From the NCBI RefSeq assembly GCF_900114625.1, contig NZ_FOZL01000001.1, positions 3,658,001-3,722,000 of the forward strand: 64,000 bases of DNA, given 5' to 3'. Positions 9,047 to 18,455 of this stretch are shown here, piece by piece. This DNA comes from Granulicella pectinivorans. GTDB taxonomy: Bacteria; Acidobacteriota; Terriglobia; Terriglobales; Acidobacteriaceae. Below the pieces are notes generated by a model that worked only from the letters and a program-made list of their open reading frames with translations, had not been told where the DNA came from and made no database searches. Numbering within the stretch: the stretch's first letter is position 1; every line of letters begins with the position of its first letter. The position numbers and the translations under genes were made by a program.

Positions 9047-9628
9047 CTATGACGGGTTGCTACATCTGCTTTCCTGCCGCCGCCCGGCAAGTCTCTTGCG
9101 CGAGAACGCCACGATCAGGATGCCTGTGAGAGCAAGGAGCCATGATGACGGCTCAGGAACAGGCGTCAGCCCCGGGGGAAGGACGCCAACCGGGTTGTAA
9201 GGCGGGAAGACCGTAGGAGCCCCTGGGCTGCCGACGGTTGCAATTTCAGTAATCTGCGGCGGCGCTTCCGGAGGAAGGTTCGGGACGTCGGGTGGAAAGG
9301 AGAAGTCGGGAATCATCGGAGGAACGAGTTCGGCGATCTCCGGAACTTTGATTCTTGGAACTTCGCAGGCGAAGTCCACCTTATGCACGATCTCCTCCGG
9401 AGTCAGTTTGAACCGGGGCCGGGGATGCGATTTGAAGTTCGGGTGCGTCTTTCCCCATTCGGCCCAGCGCGCGGCGGTCGCTTTGCTGACAGGATTGCGG
9501 ACCATCTTTTCGCGGTATTCGCGGATGATGCGTTGGCATGTTGAGGACGTTTGCACGGTTGCCGCGCTCACCGCAATGGTAGTTGTGGCTAGCAAGACGA
9601 ACAACGGGGCCCGGCGAAGCATCTTCAT
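9047..9628 (-). CDS. PEP-CTERM sorted protein, proline-rich
   Basis: A 193-residue exported protein with an N-terminal signal peptide and, at the C-terminus, the tripartite exosortase signal: PVPEPSSW, a hydrophobic segment (LLALTGILIVAF), then a basic tail (SRKRLAGRR). The middle is rich in proline with repeated P-x-x-P spacing (about residues 100-155), which suggests an extended stalk. The start at 9628 has GGAG 11 nt upstream. The longer frame beginning with GTG at 9712 would include the sigma-54-type promoter at 9663-9678, so the short start is preferred. It is a likely substrate of the exosortase encoded near 40 kb. Confidence 0.85.
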   Translation of the reverse strand: MKMLRRAPLFVLLATTTIAVSAATVQTSSTCQRIIREYREKMVRNPVSKATAARWAEWGKTHPNFKSHPRPRFKLTPEEIVHKVDFACEVPRIKVPEIAELVPPMIPDFSFPPDVPNLPPEAPPQITEIATVGSPGAPTVFPPYNPVGVLPPGLTPVPEPSSWLLALTGILIVAFSRKRLAGRRQESRCSNPS

Positions 9629-9928
9629 GGTTGAGCAATCTCCAATTCTCTCTCCAGGAATTTGCAATCCAGGGACCATTCGAGAACCATCGAAAACCAC
9701 GCCATAACCCACAAGTTGTATAGACCGAAGGAGTCCAGTGTGAAAATCTTTGCACTCTATTACCTATTCACTTCCACTGTGTGGCTGCTGAATCGCCAAC
9801 TGTTTGAGCGATGAGGCTGTTGTACCCGTTCTGGCAAAGAGAACTCCACCTGGTGGGAGCGTTGGAAGTCGTCCTAAACGACTCGGACGTCCACTGGCAG
9901 CGATGAATGGAAACATGCGAGGAACCAC
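9629..9928. other. Divergent intergenic region
   Basis: 300 bases between the PEP-CTERM gene and the first beta-helix gene. Besides the reverse-strand sigma-54 site, the forward strand has TGGCTGCTGAATCGCC (9782-9797), a weaker GG-N10-GC match that could serve the beta-helix pair with a leader of about 120 nt. No coding sequence or repeat was seen. Confidence 0.45.
9663..9678 (-). promoter_or_regulatory. Sigma-54 (-24/-12) promoter of PEP-CTERM gene
   Basis: Reverse-strand TGGTCCCTGGATTGCA has the GG-N10-GC spacing of sigma-54 promoters and a perfect TTGCA at -12. It predicts transcription from about 9652, giving a leader of about 24 nt that carries the ribosome-binding site of the PEP-CTERM gene. 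It closely matches the site at 22990-23005. Confidence 0.7.
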
Positions 9929-12592
9929 ATGGGCCCCCTGTCGAAGCTTGTTCTTCCCTGCATCAGCCTCTACCTTGTCTGCACCCTACTTACTGGATGC
10001 GGTTCTTCCGTTTCAACGATCGCCGCGAGCGCCACGGCCGCGCCGCTGAAACTGGAATCTCTCTCACTTGTTCCCGCGTTAGATGGTGCCCCCTACCAAA
10101 CTGCGCTCAAGGCGAGTGGCGGTTCATCGAGTTACACCTGGGCAATCGCAGCGGGGAGCCTTCCCAAGGGGCTGAATCTGACGGCCAGCACCGGGATTAT
10201 CTCGGGCGTGCCTGCGACGACGGGAACCTCGAACCTCGTTGTCCAGGTAACCGACAATGTAACTCCCACGCAGACAGCGACCGCGCCGCTTGCCATGACC
10301 GTCGTCTCCCCGCTTGTGCTGCTAACGTCTTCCGTTCCAGCAGGGGTCCAGGGGACGCCCTATACCTTTAGCTTGCCCGTGAGCGGCGGGCTGCCAGCTT
10401 ATCAGTGGTCCCTTGTGTCCGGAAACCTTCCCACAGGGCTCAGTCTTTCGAGCACCACCGGGATGATTGCAGGAACACCGACCACCTCCGGAACGTTCGG
10501 CTTCGCGGTTACGGTAGACGACAGCAGCACCGTGACGCTGCCTCAGACGGTGCAGATTTCTCTGGTGATCGCTCCTCCGCCCCTGAAGATTGCCGGCGCG
10601 GCGTTGCCGGGGGGCGTCGTCGGGTCGGTGTACGCAGGCAGCATGCAGGCGATCGGTGGCAGTGCCCCGTTCCACTGGTACCTCTCATCCGGCACTACGC
10701 CTCCTGGCCTGAGCTTTGGGGCCGATGGCAGCCTCTCGGGGACGCCGAAGACATCCGGAACTTTTGTCTTCACGGCTTCAGTCTCGGACTCCGGTACGCC
10801 CATGCAGACGCAGTCCACGGCCGTCTCCGTCGCGGTGGTGGTGGCTCCTCCGTCTCCAGCAAGTTCAGGATCCACTTGGTACGTTCGCACCGACGGCGGC
10901 ACACGTTACTCCATAAACGTCAGCAATGGGCAATGCGACGGTCAAGGTGACGCCGCCTATCCGGGAACCGGCGTGAACCAACATTGTGCCTTCAAGGATG
11001 TGCGCTATCTTTGGCAGGATGGCTCCTACACGACCACCGGCAACCAGTCTTCGTTTCCGGCCTACGGCTGGATCGGCACAGGAGGAGATACCTACCTCAT
11101 CCGCGGCTCAATGGCAGGTGGCGTTTCGTACCGTGTCGGCTGGAATAACAATGCCAGCGCATGGGATGCGGCCACGAGCCAATACTGGGGAGTTCAAGGA
11201 GACCCCTACGGCTCGGGCGCACCAGCACCGCTGTCCGGAACAGCCGCGCAGCATACTCGGATCTTAGGCGAAAATTATGCCTCGTGCCATGTGGCCTCGC
11301 AGAAGACACAGTTGCATGGCGGCTTTGGCGTGTCGGCGGTTTTGACGATGAGTGGCTCGTCGTATGTCGATGTCGCATGCCTCGACATTACGGATTACTC
11401 CTCGTGCGGGAAGGCCAACCAGAGCAACGGATGCAATCGCGAGGTGGGAAGTCTCTCGGACTATGCGACGAATGGGATTCAGTGGTCAAACACAGCGACC
11501 CACGACACGCTCACCGATATGCACGTTCACGGCATGGCTTCTTCCGGGATGATGGGACCTACCGGCGATGGAACGGTGATGACCTATCTGGATTTGCTGG
11601 GAAATGCATCGTCCGGGTGGAACGCCGACAACGGCGATGGCCTGACCGGGACCGGTTCGCTGCTCGTACAGAACTTCAACATCAGTTGGAACGGATGTGC
11701 GGAACAGTATCCTGCAACCGCCGCGCTGCCCTTCGCAGACTGCACCGACGACAGCGTTGGAGGATACGGCGATGGATTCGGGACGGCAACAGCGACCAGC
11801 AATCCCGGCTGGGTTGCGCGCTTCGATCAGGGGATCGCGAGCTACAACACGCAGGACGGTCTGGACGCTCTCCACCTGACCGGGGCGGACTCCAGCATGA
11901 CGATTACCCGCGTGCTTGCCTATGGCAACATGGGCCAGCAGATCAAGGTGGGCGGCGCAGCGGGGATGGCCGCCAACAACCTCATCGTCACGAACTGCAA
12001 TGCGCTGCGGCAATCCATACCGGGCGTGCCTGCGGGTTTCAACTCCAGACTGAGTGACTTCTGTCGTGCGGCCGACGCGGGGATTCTGATGACCGTCGGA
12101 GCCAACACGACACTACGCTTTGACTTCAACACGGTGTATTCAGCAAGTGCTACGGGAATCGATATTGAGTGTGATATCTCCAAGGGGCCGTGCGATGCGA
12201 CCTCGAAGATCGACTTCCGGAATAACATCTTCCTCGGGTTTCTAAACGACAGCGCCGCGGGGTATCCGGCGGGCGGGACCGGTGACTACAGCAATCCGAT
12301 CTACATCGGTTCCACCGTCAATCCATTCGTCAACGTGGGCAGCGTCTATGCCAACAATGTCACCTTCCATGCGAAGAGTAACTGGAAGTGTGGTGCGAGC
12401 GGAGAGACGCAAGCCATCTGTGCGGATCCGGGGCTTGTCGATGAGAGTTGGCATCTGTACGGGTATGGAGATATGTCGGACGGCCTGCTTACGACAGTGC
12501 TGCAAAGAGCCGGAGCCTTCGTCCCGGACGTAACGGTCGACTATACTGGCAAAATACGGACGGACCCTCCAAGCATCGGAGCTTATGATTAG
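9929..12592 (+). CDS. Lipoprotein: Ig-like repeats plus right-handed beta-helix
   Basis: 887 residues. The signal peptide ends in a lipobox (LLTGC, Cys24), so the protein should be a lipoprotein. Residues about 40-305 contain three putative Ig-like (He_PIG type) repeats, each with a turn such as GTPTTSGTFGF. From about residue 316 (STWYVRTDGGTRY) to the end is a parallel-beta-helix-like domain related along its whole length to the next gene. Such folds occur in polysaccharide lyases, epimerases and surface carbohydrate-binding proteins. The location at the edge of the polysaccharide locus supports a carbohydrate role, but no catalytic residues were identified. GAGGA precedes the ATG. Its TAG overlaps the GTG of the next gene. 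Confidence 0.8.
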   Translation: MGPLSKLVLPCISLYLVCTLLTGCGSSVSTIAASATAAPLKLESLSLVPALDGAPYQTALKASGGSSSYTWAIAAGSLPKGLNLTASTGIISGVPATTGTSNLVVQVTDNVTPTQTATAPLAMTVVSPLVLLTSSVPAGVQGTPYTFSLPVSGGLPAYQWSLVSGNLPTGLSLSSTTGMIAGTPTTSGTFGFAVTVDDSSTVTLPQTVQISLVIAPPPLKIAGAALPGGVVGSVYAGSMQAIGGSAPFHWYLSSGTTPPGLSFGADGSLSGTPKTSGTFVFTASVSDSGTPMQTQSTAVSVAVVVAPPSPASSGSTWYVRTDGGTRYSINVSNGQCDGQGDAAYPGTGVNQHCAFKDVRYLWQDGSYTTTGNQSSFPAYGWIGTGGDTYLIRGSMAGGVSYRVGWNNNASAWDAATSQYWGVQGDPYGSGAPAPLSGTAAQHTRILGENYASCHVASQKTQLHGGFGVSAVLTMSGSSYVDVACLDITDYSSCGKANQSNGCNREVGSLSDYATNGIQWSNTATHDTLTDMHVHGMASSGMMGPTGDGTVMTYLDLLGNASSGWNADNGDGLTGTGSLLVQNFNISWNGCAEQYPATAALPFADCTDDSVGGYGDGFGTATATSNPGWVARFDQGIASYNTQDGLDALHLTGADSSMTITRVLAYGNMGQQIKVGGAAGMAANNLIVTNCNALRQSIPGVPAGFNSRLSDFCRAADAGILMTVGANTTLRFDFNTVYSASATGIDIECDISKGPCDATSKIDFRNNIFLGFLNDSAAGYPAGGTGDYSNPIYIGSTVNPFVNVGSVYANNVTFHAKSNWKCGASGETQAICADPGLVDESWHLYGYGDMSDGLLTTVLQRAGAFVPDVTVDYTGKIRTDPPSIGAYD

Positions 12593-14418
12593 TGACGTTT
12601 CCCTGGAAGGCGTTATGCGTACTGGTTCTTCTTTCGACCTGTAGTTCCCTGTGTGCGACAACCTGGTATGTACGTCGCGATGGAGGCACGCGTTATTCGA
12701 CGCGGATGCTCTCGGGCCAGTGTGATGGACGAGCAGACAAGCCCTATCCGGGCACGGGAACCAATCGGGCCTGCGCCTTCAACGATGTTCGCCTGCTTTG
12801 GCAGGATGGATCGTATACAACCACAAGCGATGCCTCCTCTTTTCCAGCGTACGGATGGATTGGTGCAGGCGGCGATATCTATTTGATTCGCGGATCTCTG
12901 CGCGATGGGGTTTCGTACCGGGTGGGTTGGAACAGTGCTTCGGGCGCGTTGGACAACGCATCGAAGATGTACTGGGGCATTCAGGGGGATCCATATGCCT
13001 CCGGTGCGCCGCCGCCACCGTCAGGATCAGAAGGAGCGCCGACAAGGATTTTGGGAGAGAACTTTGCGGCGTGCCACGATGCCTCCGCAAAGACCCAACT
13101 ACATGGCGGCTATGGAGTGGCCGCGGTTTTTAACATGCGTGGATCCTCGCATGTTGAAATCGCGTGCATCGATGTAACGGACTTCTCCGCGTGCGGCACT
13201 TCGGGCCAGCGCAATGGATGCAATCGCGAAGTCGGCAAACTGTCCGACTATGCGAGCAACGGCGTCGCCTGGTCGAATGCTTCCACGCATGATGTACTCG
13301 CCGATGTTCATATTCACGGGATGGCGGCTGCCGGCATGGTTGGCCCTACCGGCGATGGAACGGTGTTTCGAGATCTCGATCTGCTGGGTAATGCTGCAGC
13401 AGGCTGGAACGCGGATGCAGGCGACGGCAAGACGGGCAGCGGTTCCCTTCTTGTTCAACACTTCCAGATCGGCTGGAATGGCTGCGCGGAAGAGTATCCA
13501 GTGACGCATCCAGCGCCTTACCAGGATTGTACCGATGACAATGCCAGCGGATACGGCGATGGCTTCGGCACCGCGACGGTCGATAGCAGTCCCGGATGGC
13601 AGGTGCGCTTCGACCAGGGATCGGTGTACAACAACACGCAGGACGGCCTGGACGCCTTACATCTTACTGGCGCGGGTTCGAGCATGACGGTGACCCATAC
13701 GCTAGCCTACGGCAACATGGGGCAGCAGTTGAAGGTGGGTGGAAGCAGCGGGACGATGACGGACAATGTTATCTATACCAACTGTAACGCGCTGCGCCAG
13801 AAGATCCCGGGAACGCCCGAAGGCTTCAACGCGCATCTCTCGGACTTCTGTCGAGCCGCGGATGCGGGCATCAAGATCACCGTCAATGATGGGAGTACAA
13901 CGGTCTTCGAGCGGAACATCGTGTATTCGGCCTCCGCGACCGCGCTCGAGGTGGACGTCAATGCTGTTTGCGCGGCTGAGACATGTCTGATTCGGCAACA
14001 GAACAATGTATTCGTCGGCTTTCGCAACAATGCAGCCAATGGCTATCCTTCCGGCGGTACCGGCGACTACTCCAATCCCATCTATGCGCAGGATGCCACC
14101 AAAGCATATCGCAATGCCGGCAGCCGCTTTGACCACAACACGACATTCCACGCCAAGAAGAACTGGCCATGCCCCGCGCGGGATCTACACGAGACGCATG
14201 CGGTATGCGAGGATCCGCATCTGGTCGATGAGACATGGCATCTCTTCGGCTTCGGCGACACCAAGCCGACTGGCGTGGTGTCACCAAGCGGCACGGACAA
14301 GGAGCAAAAGCAGCGGGCACCAGCGAAGCCACTCGCCTACCGATATCTCGGGGGTGCTGTGCTTGTTTCGCTCGCAGCGCGCGGGTTCGTGCTGCTCCGC
14401 AAGAGACTCAACGCTTAG
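12592..14418 (+). CDS. Beta-helix paralogue with C-terminal membrane anchor
   Basis: 608 residues, a tandem paralogue of the preceding protein's C-terminal domain: both begin the domain with TWYVR-DGGTRYS and share WQDGSYTT, DVHGMA-like, GNMGQQ and GGTGDYSNPIY blocks. It lacks the Ig-like repeats and lipobox, having an ordinary signal peptide (about residues 1-22). It ends instead with a hydrophobic segment (LGGAVLVSLAARGFVLL) and a basic RKRLNA tail. The anchor looks like an exosortase-type tail without a PEP motif. The GTG start shares one base with the upstream TAG (TAGTG), indicating translational coupling. The 3' end overlaps the convergent glycosyltransferase gene by 11 nt. Confidence 0.8.
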   Translation: MTFPWKALCVLVLLSTCSSLCATTWYVRRDGGTRYSTRMLSGQCDGRADKPYPGTGTNRACAFNDVRLLWQDGSYTTTSDASSFPAYGWIGAGGDIYLIRGSLRDGVSYRVGWNSASGALDNASKMYWGIQGDPYASGAPPPPSGSEGAPTRILGENFAACHDASAKTQLHGGYGVAAVFNMRGSSHVEIACIDVTDFSACGTSGQRNGCNREVGKLSDYASNGVAWSNASTHDVLADVHIHGMAAAGMVGPTGDGTVFRDLDLLGNAAAGWNADAGDGKTGSGSLLVQHFQIGWNGCAEEYPVTHPAPYQDCTDDNASGYGDGFGTATVDSSPGWQVRFDQGSVYNNTQDGLDALHLTGAGSSMTVTHTLAYGNMGQQLKVGGSSGTMTDNVIYTNCNALRQKIPGTPEGFNAHLSDFCRAADAGIKITVNDGSTTVFERNIVYSASATALEVDVNAVCAAETCLIRQQNNVFVGFRNNAANGYPSGGTGDYSNPIYAQDATKAYRNAGSRFDHNTTFHAKKNWPCPARDLHETHAVCEDPHLVDETWHLFGFGDTKPTGVVSPSGTDKEQKQRAPAKPLAYRYLGGAVLVSLAARGFVLLRKRLNA

Positions 14419-15310
14419 AAGACGAACGCAGCACACAGAGCAGAAGTGACGCCGCAGTCCGGATGTTCGACGGATCCATGGGGCACAGAAGGACAGCATG
14501 AAGCGAACTCACAATCGCGGCAGAAGGTTTTGCCTGCCCCTTCAGCGTGTCCGCGCGCTGCTTATAGGCGCGAGCCATCGCGCTCTGCCTGGCAAAGAAG
14601 CCACATCCCGGTGATCCATAATGCTTGCGGATGAAGCGGAGCTGAGCACGTAACATACGATCGGCGTCAGCAGACATGGAGCCTGGGTAGATCCTGTAAG
14701 AAGCAATGACTTCACTCACAACAGCGACCTCGTAACGGAGCGCGATGCGGAACCACAGGTCACGGTCTTCGCTCGCACGCATCGACTCATCGAAGCCGCC
14801 AACGGCCGCGATGCAGCTTCTCCGGAAGGTTATGGTCGGACAAGGAAGCTCAACCGTGCGCTTGTAAAGAGCGGGCGCAATCCTTCCCTGCGCGTCGACT
14901 GGATTGCCTTTGAAGGTGTCAAGCAGCTTTCCTTTCGCGTCGATCCGTGTAATCAGTCCATAGGTCAACCCGATCTCGGGGTGTTCTTGAAAGGGGGCCA
15001 GCGATGCTGCGAGTCGATGCGGCAACCATAGGTCATCCGCATCCAGTAAAGCCAGAAATTCGGCAGAGGACGCCCTCATCGCAGCATTACGGGCGGACGG
15101 GAGACCACGATTTTGCTGGCTGATGAGGAGGAATTTATCCCCGAGACTTGCGCTGTAAGCGGCTGCAATAGAAGCAGTCTCATCCGTGCTACCGTCGTCG
15201 ACGAGCACGATCCGCCAGTCCTGGAAGGTCTGCGCGATGACGCTCTCAATCGTAAGAGAAAGATATGCCGCGGCATTGTAGGCGGGGATGATGATGTCGA
15301 CTACCGGCAT
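14408..15310 (-). CDS. Family 2 glycosyltransferase
   Basis: A 300-residue GT-A-fold transferase. VDIIIPAYNAAAYL at the N-terminus, LVDDGSTDET and the metal-binding DADD (LALLDADDLWLP) are all typical. It should add one sugar to a lipid-linked intermediate on the cytoplasmic face of the membrane. The ATG at 15310 overlaps the upstream GT4 stop by 10 nt, making it the last gene of a four-gene operon (deacetylase, GT4, GT4, GT2) that begins at the sigma-54 site near 18.46 kb. The donor and acceptor sugars are unknown. Confidence 0.9.
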   Translation of the reverse strand: MPVVDIIIPAYNAAAYLSLTIESVIAQTFQDWRIVLVDDGSTDETASIAAAYSASLGDKFLLISQQNRGLPSARNAAMRASSAEFLALLDADDLWLPHRLAASLAPFQEHPEIGLTYGLITRIDAKGKLLDTFKGNPVDAQGRIAPALYKRTVELPCPTITFRRSCIAAVGGFDESMRASEDRDLWFRIALRYEVAVVSEVIASYRIYPGSMSADADRMLRAQLRFIRKHYGSPGCGFFARQSAMARAYKQRADTLKGQAKPSAAIVSSLHAVLLCPMDPSNIRTAASLLLCVLRSSSKR

Positions 15311-16491
15311 GGCTCCTCGGATCGTTGCGAGAGGCCGCACACGTCGTCATAGACCTTCGCCGTGCATGCAGCGATGGAACGCCATGAGGCGTCACCGAAG
15401 TCCAGGGCGCTGATCCGGGCCGCGAATCGATCGCGCATGGTGGAATCCTTTAGAAGCGTGACCAGTGCGTTAGCCAATTGATCACGATCTGCGGGGTCGA
15501 CCAGGAGAGCGTTTTCGCGGTCAAGAAGCAGCTCTCGAAACACTGGCAAGTCGCTTGCGACGATCGCCTTTCCAAGTGCAAGGCCCGTCGCAAGGGCACC
15601 GCTCGTCGTGATGGCTCGATAGGGGTACACCACGATGTCGGCTGATCTATAGCGGACGATGAGCTCTTCAGGGGAGATGAAGCGGAAGTCCATCATGACC
15701 CTTTGGAGACTGAGTGTGTTCACCTGCGCATGCAGGGTGTCGAGTAATTCGGGAGCACCTGTGCCCACGATATGAAGCTCCGCAGAGATGCCGGAGGCTT
15801 CGACCTGCTGCCACGCATCCAGCAGAAGGTCCACGCCTTTATACGGAAATACAATACCCTGCCAGAGGACGATGAGAGGGCTGCCGGCGGTGGTGTGGAT
15901 CAGGGGATCGGCTACGGGCAGGTCATAGAAGAAAGGGCCGTGCGGGATGACCGAAATATCGCTGGGGGCAACGCCGAACTCAGCCACGAGCCGATCTTTG
16001 ACGATAGCCGAATGGCAGATGATCGCATCAACGCTCTGGTACAAGCTCTTGAAGAGCGTTTTGTGGAGTTCCGCCGTATCGTGTGGGAGAAGATCGTGAA
16101 TAGTGAGAATGATCTTCGCGCCACGTACCCTCGCGAACCGGACGAGCCAAAGATCAAACGGCAAAGACCAGCGAAGCATCGGAAGATACTGCACATGGAT
16201 GACGTCAGGGCAATGAACGAGAAAGCGCACCGCGAGCACCAGTATGTTCAGCATCGCTTCAAACAGTTTGAAGATTCTTCTGGGTGTCCGCGACAGGTTC
16301 AGCTTCCCGACCCTGTCCGACAGCCCCGGATTGAGAGAAATGCCACGCGCTGCGAAACAGGATGGGTCGAGATAGTAAGAGATGGAACCGACAGTGAGCG
16401 ATACGCTGTGGTTCAGCAGTGCCTGCGAAAGGTATGCGGTGTAATAGGGCACCGTCGCCAGGAGGTCCATCATAAAGACGCTCGGCCGCAT
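15301..16491 (-). CDS. Family 4 glycosyltransferase
   Basis: 396 residues with the GT-B fold. The C-terminal half has the nucleotide-sugar domain signature (LIVLWQGIVFPYKGVDLLLDA, then VVYPYRAITTSGALATGLALGKAIVAS). In the usual EX7E position the first acidic residue is not obvious, so the family call rests on the overall pattern. The ATG at 16491 (MRPSVFMMDLL) has GGGGAG about 14 nt upstream. A TTG at 16530 overlapping the previous stop as TTGA is an alternative. It is the third gene of the deacetylase operon. Confidence 0.85.
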   Translation of the reverse strand: MRPSVFMMDLLATVPYYTAYLSQALLNHSVSLTVGSISYYLDPSCFAARGISLNPGLSDRVGKLNLSRTPRRIFKLFEAMLNILVLAVRFLVHCPDVIHVQYLPMLRWSLPFDLWLVRFARVRGAKIILTIHDLLPHDTAELHKTLFKSLYQSVDAIICHSAIVKDRLVAEFGVAPSDISVIPHGPFFYDLPVADPLIHTTAGSPLIVLWQGIVFPYKGVDLLLDAWQQVEASGISAELHIVGTGAPELLDTLHAQVNTLSLQRVMMDFRFISPEELIVRYRSADIVVYPYRAITTSGALATGLALGKAIVASDLPVFRELLLDRENALLVDPADRDQLANALVTLLKDSTMRDRFAARISALDFGDASWRSIAACTAKVYDDVCGLSQRSEEPCR

Positions 16492-16526
16492 GCGTGTCTT
16501 CAACTCTCCCCTGTCTTCGAGCACGG

Positions 16527-17645
16527 TCAATGCGCACCAAGCTTTTCACCGATGCTCCGTGCATAGAGTGCTCTGTACTCTGCCGTCATGCGCGACGCCG
16601 AGAACTCTTTTGAGACAAGCCGTCTGGCAGTATGACCGTAGCATGTACGGATGTGCGGATCGCCCAGGAGACGGAGCATCTCACGGGTCAAGGCTTCTAC
16701 ATCCTCCGGAGGTACAAGCGTGCCAGTACGACCGTTGAGAATCATCTTTGGGACTTCGCCGACTGCAGTCGCGATCACGGGAAGGCCACTCGCCATTGCC
16801 TCCAGCAGGCCAATCGGCAAGCCTTCCTGTCGCGATGACGACACAAGCATATCCAGCGACGCGTAGAAGAGTGGCATATCCAAACAGCGTCCGAGTAAAC
16901 GAACGTTCCCTTCGATATGCAATTCGTCGATCAAGCACTGGAGTTCCACTCTGTCCGGGCCGTCACCGGCAACGCTGAAGCGTACATCTGGCAAGACCTC
17001 AAGGACGCCATGTGCCGCGCGCAGGAAAACATCGATTCCCTTCTCTCGTGTAAGACGCCCGCCGAGGCCTATGTGCAAGGTGTGTTCTGTGCCTATCCCA
17101 CCATCCCGTAGTGGGATGGAGAGGAAGGGGTTCAGGTCAATTCCGTTGCGGATAAGCCATATCTTTCGCGGCAGCACACCAGCATCCTTCAGCCTCTCTT
17201 CGACCGCCTGTGAGACTGCCACCACAGCAGTGTACTGGCGCAGTACAAGGCGATCGATGATTCCGTAAACACGTGCAGCCATATCGTTGTCGTACCAGGT
17301 ATGACATGTGGAGACGAGAGGCAGTGATGACGAGCGAAGTGCGAGCCATGCATAAACATCCGCCTTATACCCGTGGGCGTGAAGGACATCCGGGTCGGAG
17401 GTCTCAATCAGAGCACGAAGGCGACGAGGAACCGTTCGATCCAGTGGACCTGAGCATTCCAACACATGGGATTTCACGTCCATCTCGACTAGGGCTTCGT
17501 GCAGTTCAAGATTCGGACGCGGCAGATTTCCAAAGACAACCACCTCGCACTGGTCTCCACCGGCATTCATGTTCCGGCAGAGACTTAGGATGACCGATTC
17601 CGCTCCGTACAGTCCGCCACTACTGATGAGATGGAGGACCTTCAT
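16527..17645 (-). CDS. Family 4 glycosyltransferase
   Basis: 372 residues with the GT-B fold. The N-terminal MKVLHLISSGGLYGAE loop is a classical donor-domain start, and the retaining-enzyme EX7E motif is clear in EGLPIGLLEAMASGLPVIAT. The ATG overlaps the deacetylase stop by 4 nt (ATGA), so the genes are co-translated. It probably transfers a hexose or a derivative during repeat-unit assembly. Specificity cannot be read from sequence. Confidence 0.92.
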   Translation of the reverse strand: MKVLHLISSGGLYGAESVILSLCRNMNAGGDQCEVVVFGNLPRPNLELHEALVEMDVKSHVLECSGPLDRTVPRRLRALIETSDPDVLHAHGYKADVYAWLALRSSSLPLVSTCHTWYDNDMAARVYGIIDRLVLRQYTAVVAVSQAVEERLKDAGVLPRKIWLIRNGIDLNPFLSIPLRDGGIGTEHTLHIGLGGRLTREKGIDVFLRAAHGVLEVLPDVRFSVAGDGPDRVELQCLIDELHIEGNVRLLGRCLDMPLFYASLDMLVSSSRQEGLPIGLLEAMASGLPVIATAVGEVPKMILNGRTGTLVPPEDVEALTREMLRLLGDPHIRTCYGHTARRLVSKEFSASRMTAEYRALYARSIGEKLGAH

Positions 17646-18421
17646 GCCTTGCTCACCGCATCGGCATCCGGCTGCTTTCGGTTGATCATGCTCCAGAGTG
17701 ATGCATAAAAACGGTCGCCCAAAAGCTTTTGAAGAAACGCCTTTAAAACGTATTGCCTTTCAAGACTTGTCAAAGCCCCACTGCGCTCGTCGAAGAGCTT
17801 CTGCAGATAAGTGTTCGTCATGCTTCCACGAACGTTCACGCGGCCAATAACACCTCCAGAGAGATGCGTTCGCGGCTCCGAGGTATACAGCCGTGTATAG
17901 CCGGCTTGATGACACGCCTTCAGGACGCGCTTGTCGTAACGGCCACCGGGAAAGGACATGCTATCAATTGCGCTCCCAAGCCTATCCTCGAGGACAAGTC
18001 GCGCAACACGAAGCTCCTGATCCAATTCGACATCGCTACAATGCGGAAGAAGAGCGTGGCTCCAGCCATGCGCCCCGATAGAGTGTCCCGCTTCCTGCAA
18101 AGCTCGCAACTCGCTCCAACCCATATAGCCCGTGCGGGATCCCGTCCAACCCGCTGTGATGAAAAAGCTCGCTTTCACCCTCTGCTCGGAGAGAAGAGGC
18201 AGCGCATGCTCGAAGTCGGAGATGTGGCCGTCGTCGAAGGTAAACTCCGGACGTGGACCCGCCTGCACAGATTCATCCGCACACAAGAGTGCAAGATGCC
18301 CGGCAAATTGTTGCGTGGTGACGATGTAGGAGTACTCGCTCTCGCTCTCGCGCAGTTCATGGTAGAGAAGGTGAAGGCGGCGAGGTTGGAGCTCCGACGC
18401 ACTAAGGTCGCTACTGCGCAT
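17642..18421 (-). CDS. NodB-type polysaccharide deacetylase
   Basis: 259 residues with the NodB fold. TFDDG (about 61-65) carries the catalytic base and metal-binding Asp, and GAHGWSH (about 116-122) supplies the two metal-binding His. A later FPGGRYD matches motif 3. The protein lacks a signal peptide, so it may act on a cytoplasmic lipid-linked or nucleotide-linked amide rather than on finished polymer. Longer starts exist at 18445 and 18493, but the sigma-54 site at 18456-18471 predicts a transcript start near 18444, and an AG-rich GAGAGAG lies before the ATG at 18421. It is the first gene of a four-gene operon. Confidence 0.87.
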   Translation of the reverse strand: MRSSDLSASELQPRRLHLLYHELRESESEYSYIVTTQQFAGHLALLCADESVQAGPRPEFTFDDGHISDFEHALPLLSEQRVKASFFITAGWTGSRTGYMGWSELRALQEAGHSIGAHGWSHALLPHCSDVELDQELRVARLVLEDRLGSAIDSMSFPGGRYDKRVLKACHQAGYTRLYTSEPRTHLSGGVIGRVNVRGSMTNTYLQKLFDERSGALTSLERQYVLKAFLQKLLGDRFYASLWSMINRKQPDADAVSKA

Positions 18422-18455
18422 TCGTATGCCGCTCTCTCTTTCCATCACTGTCAGT

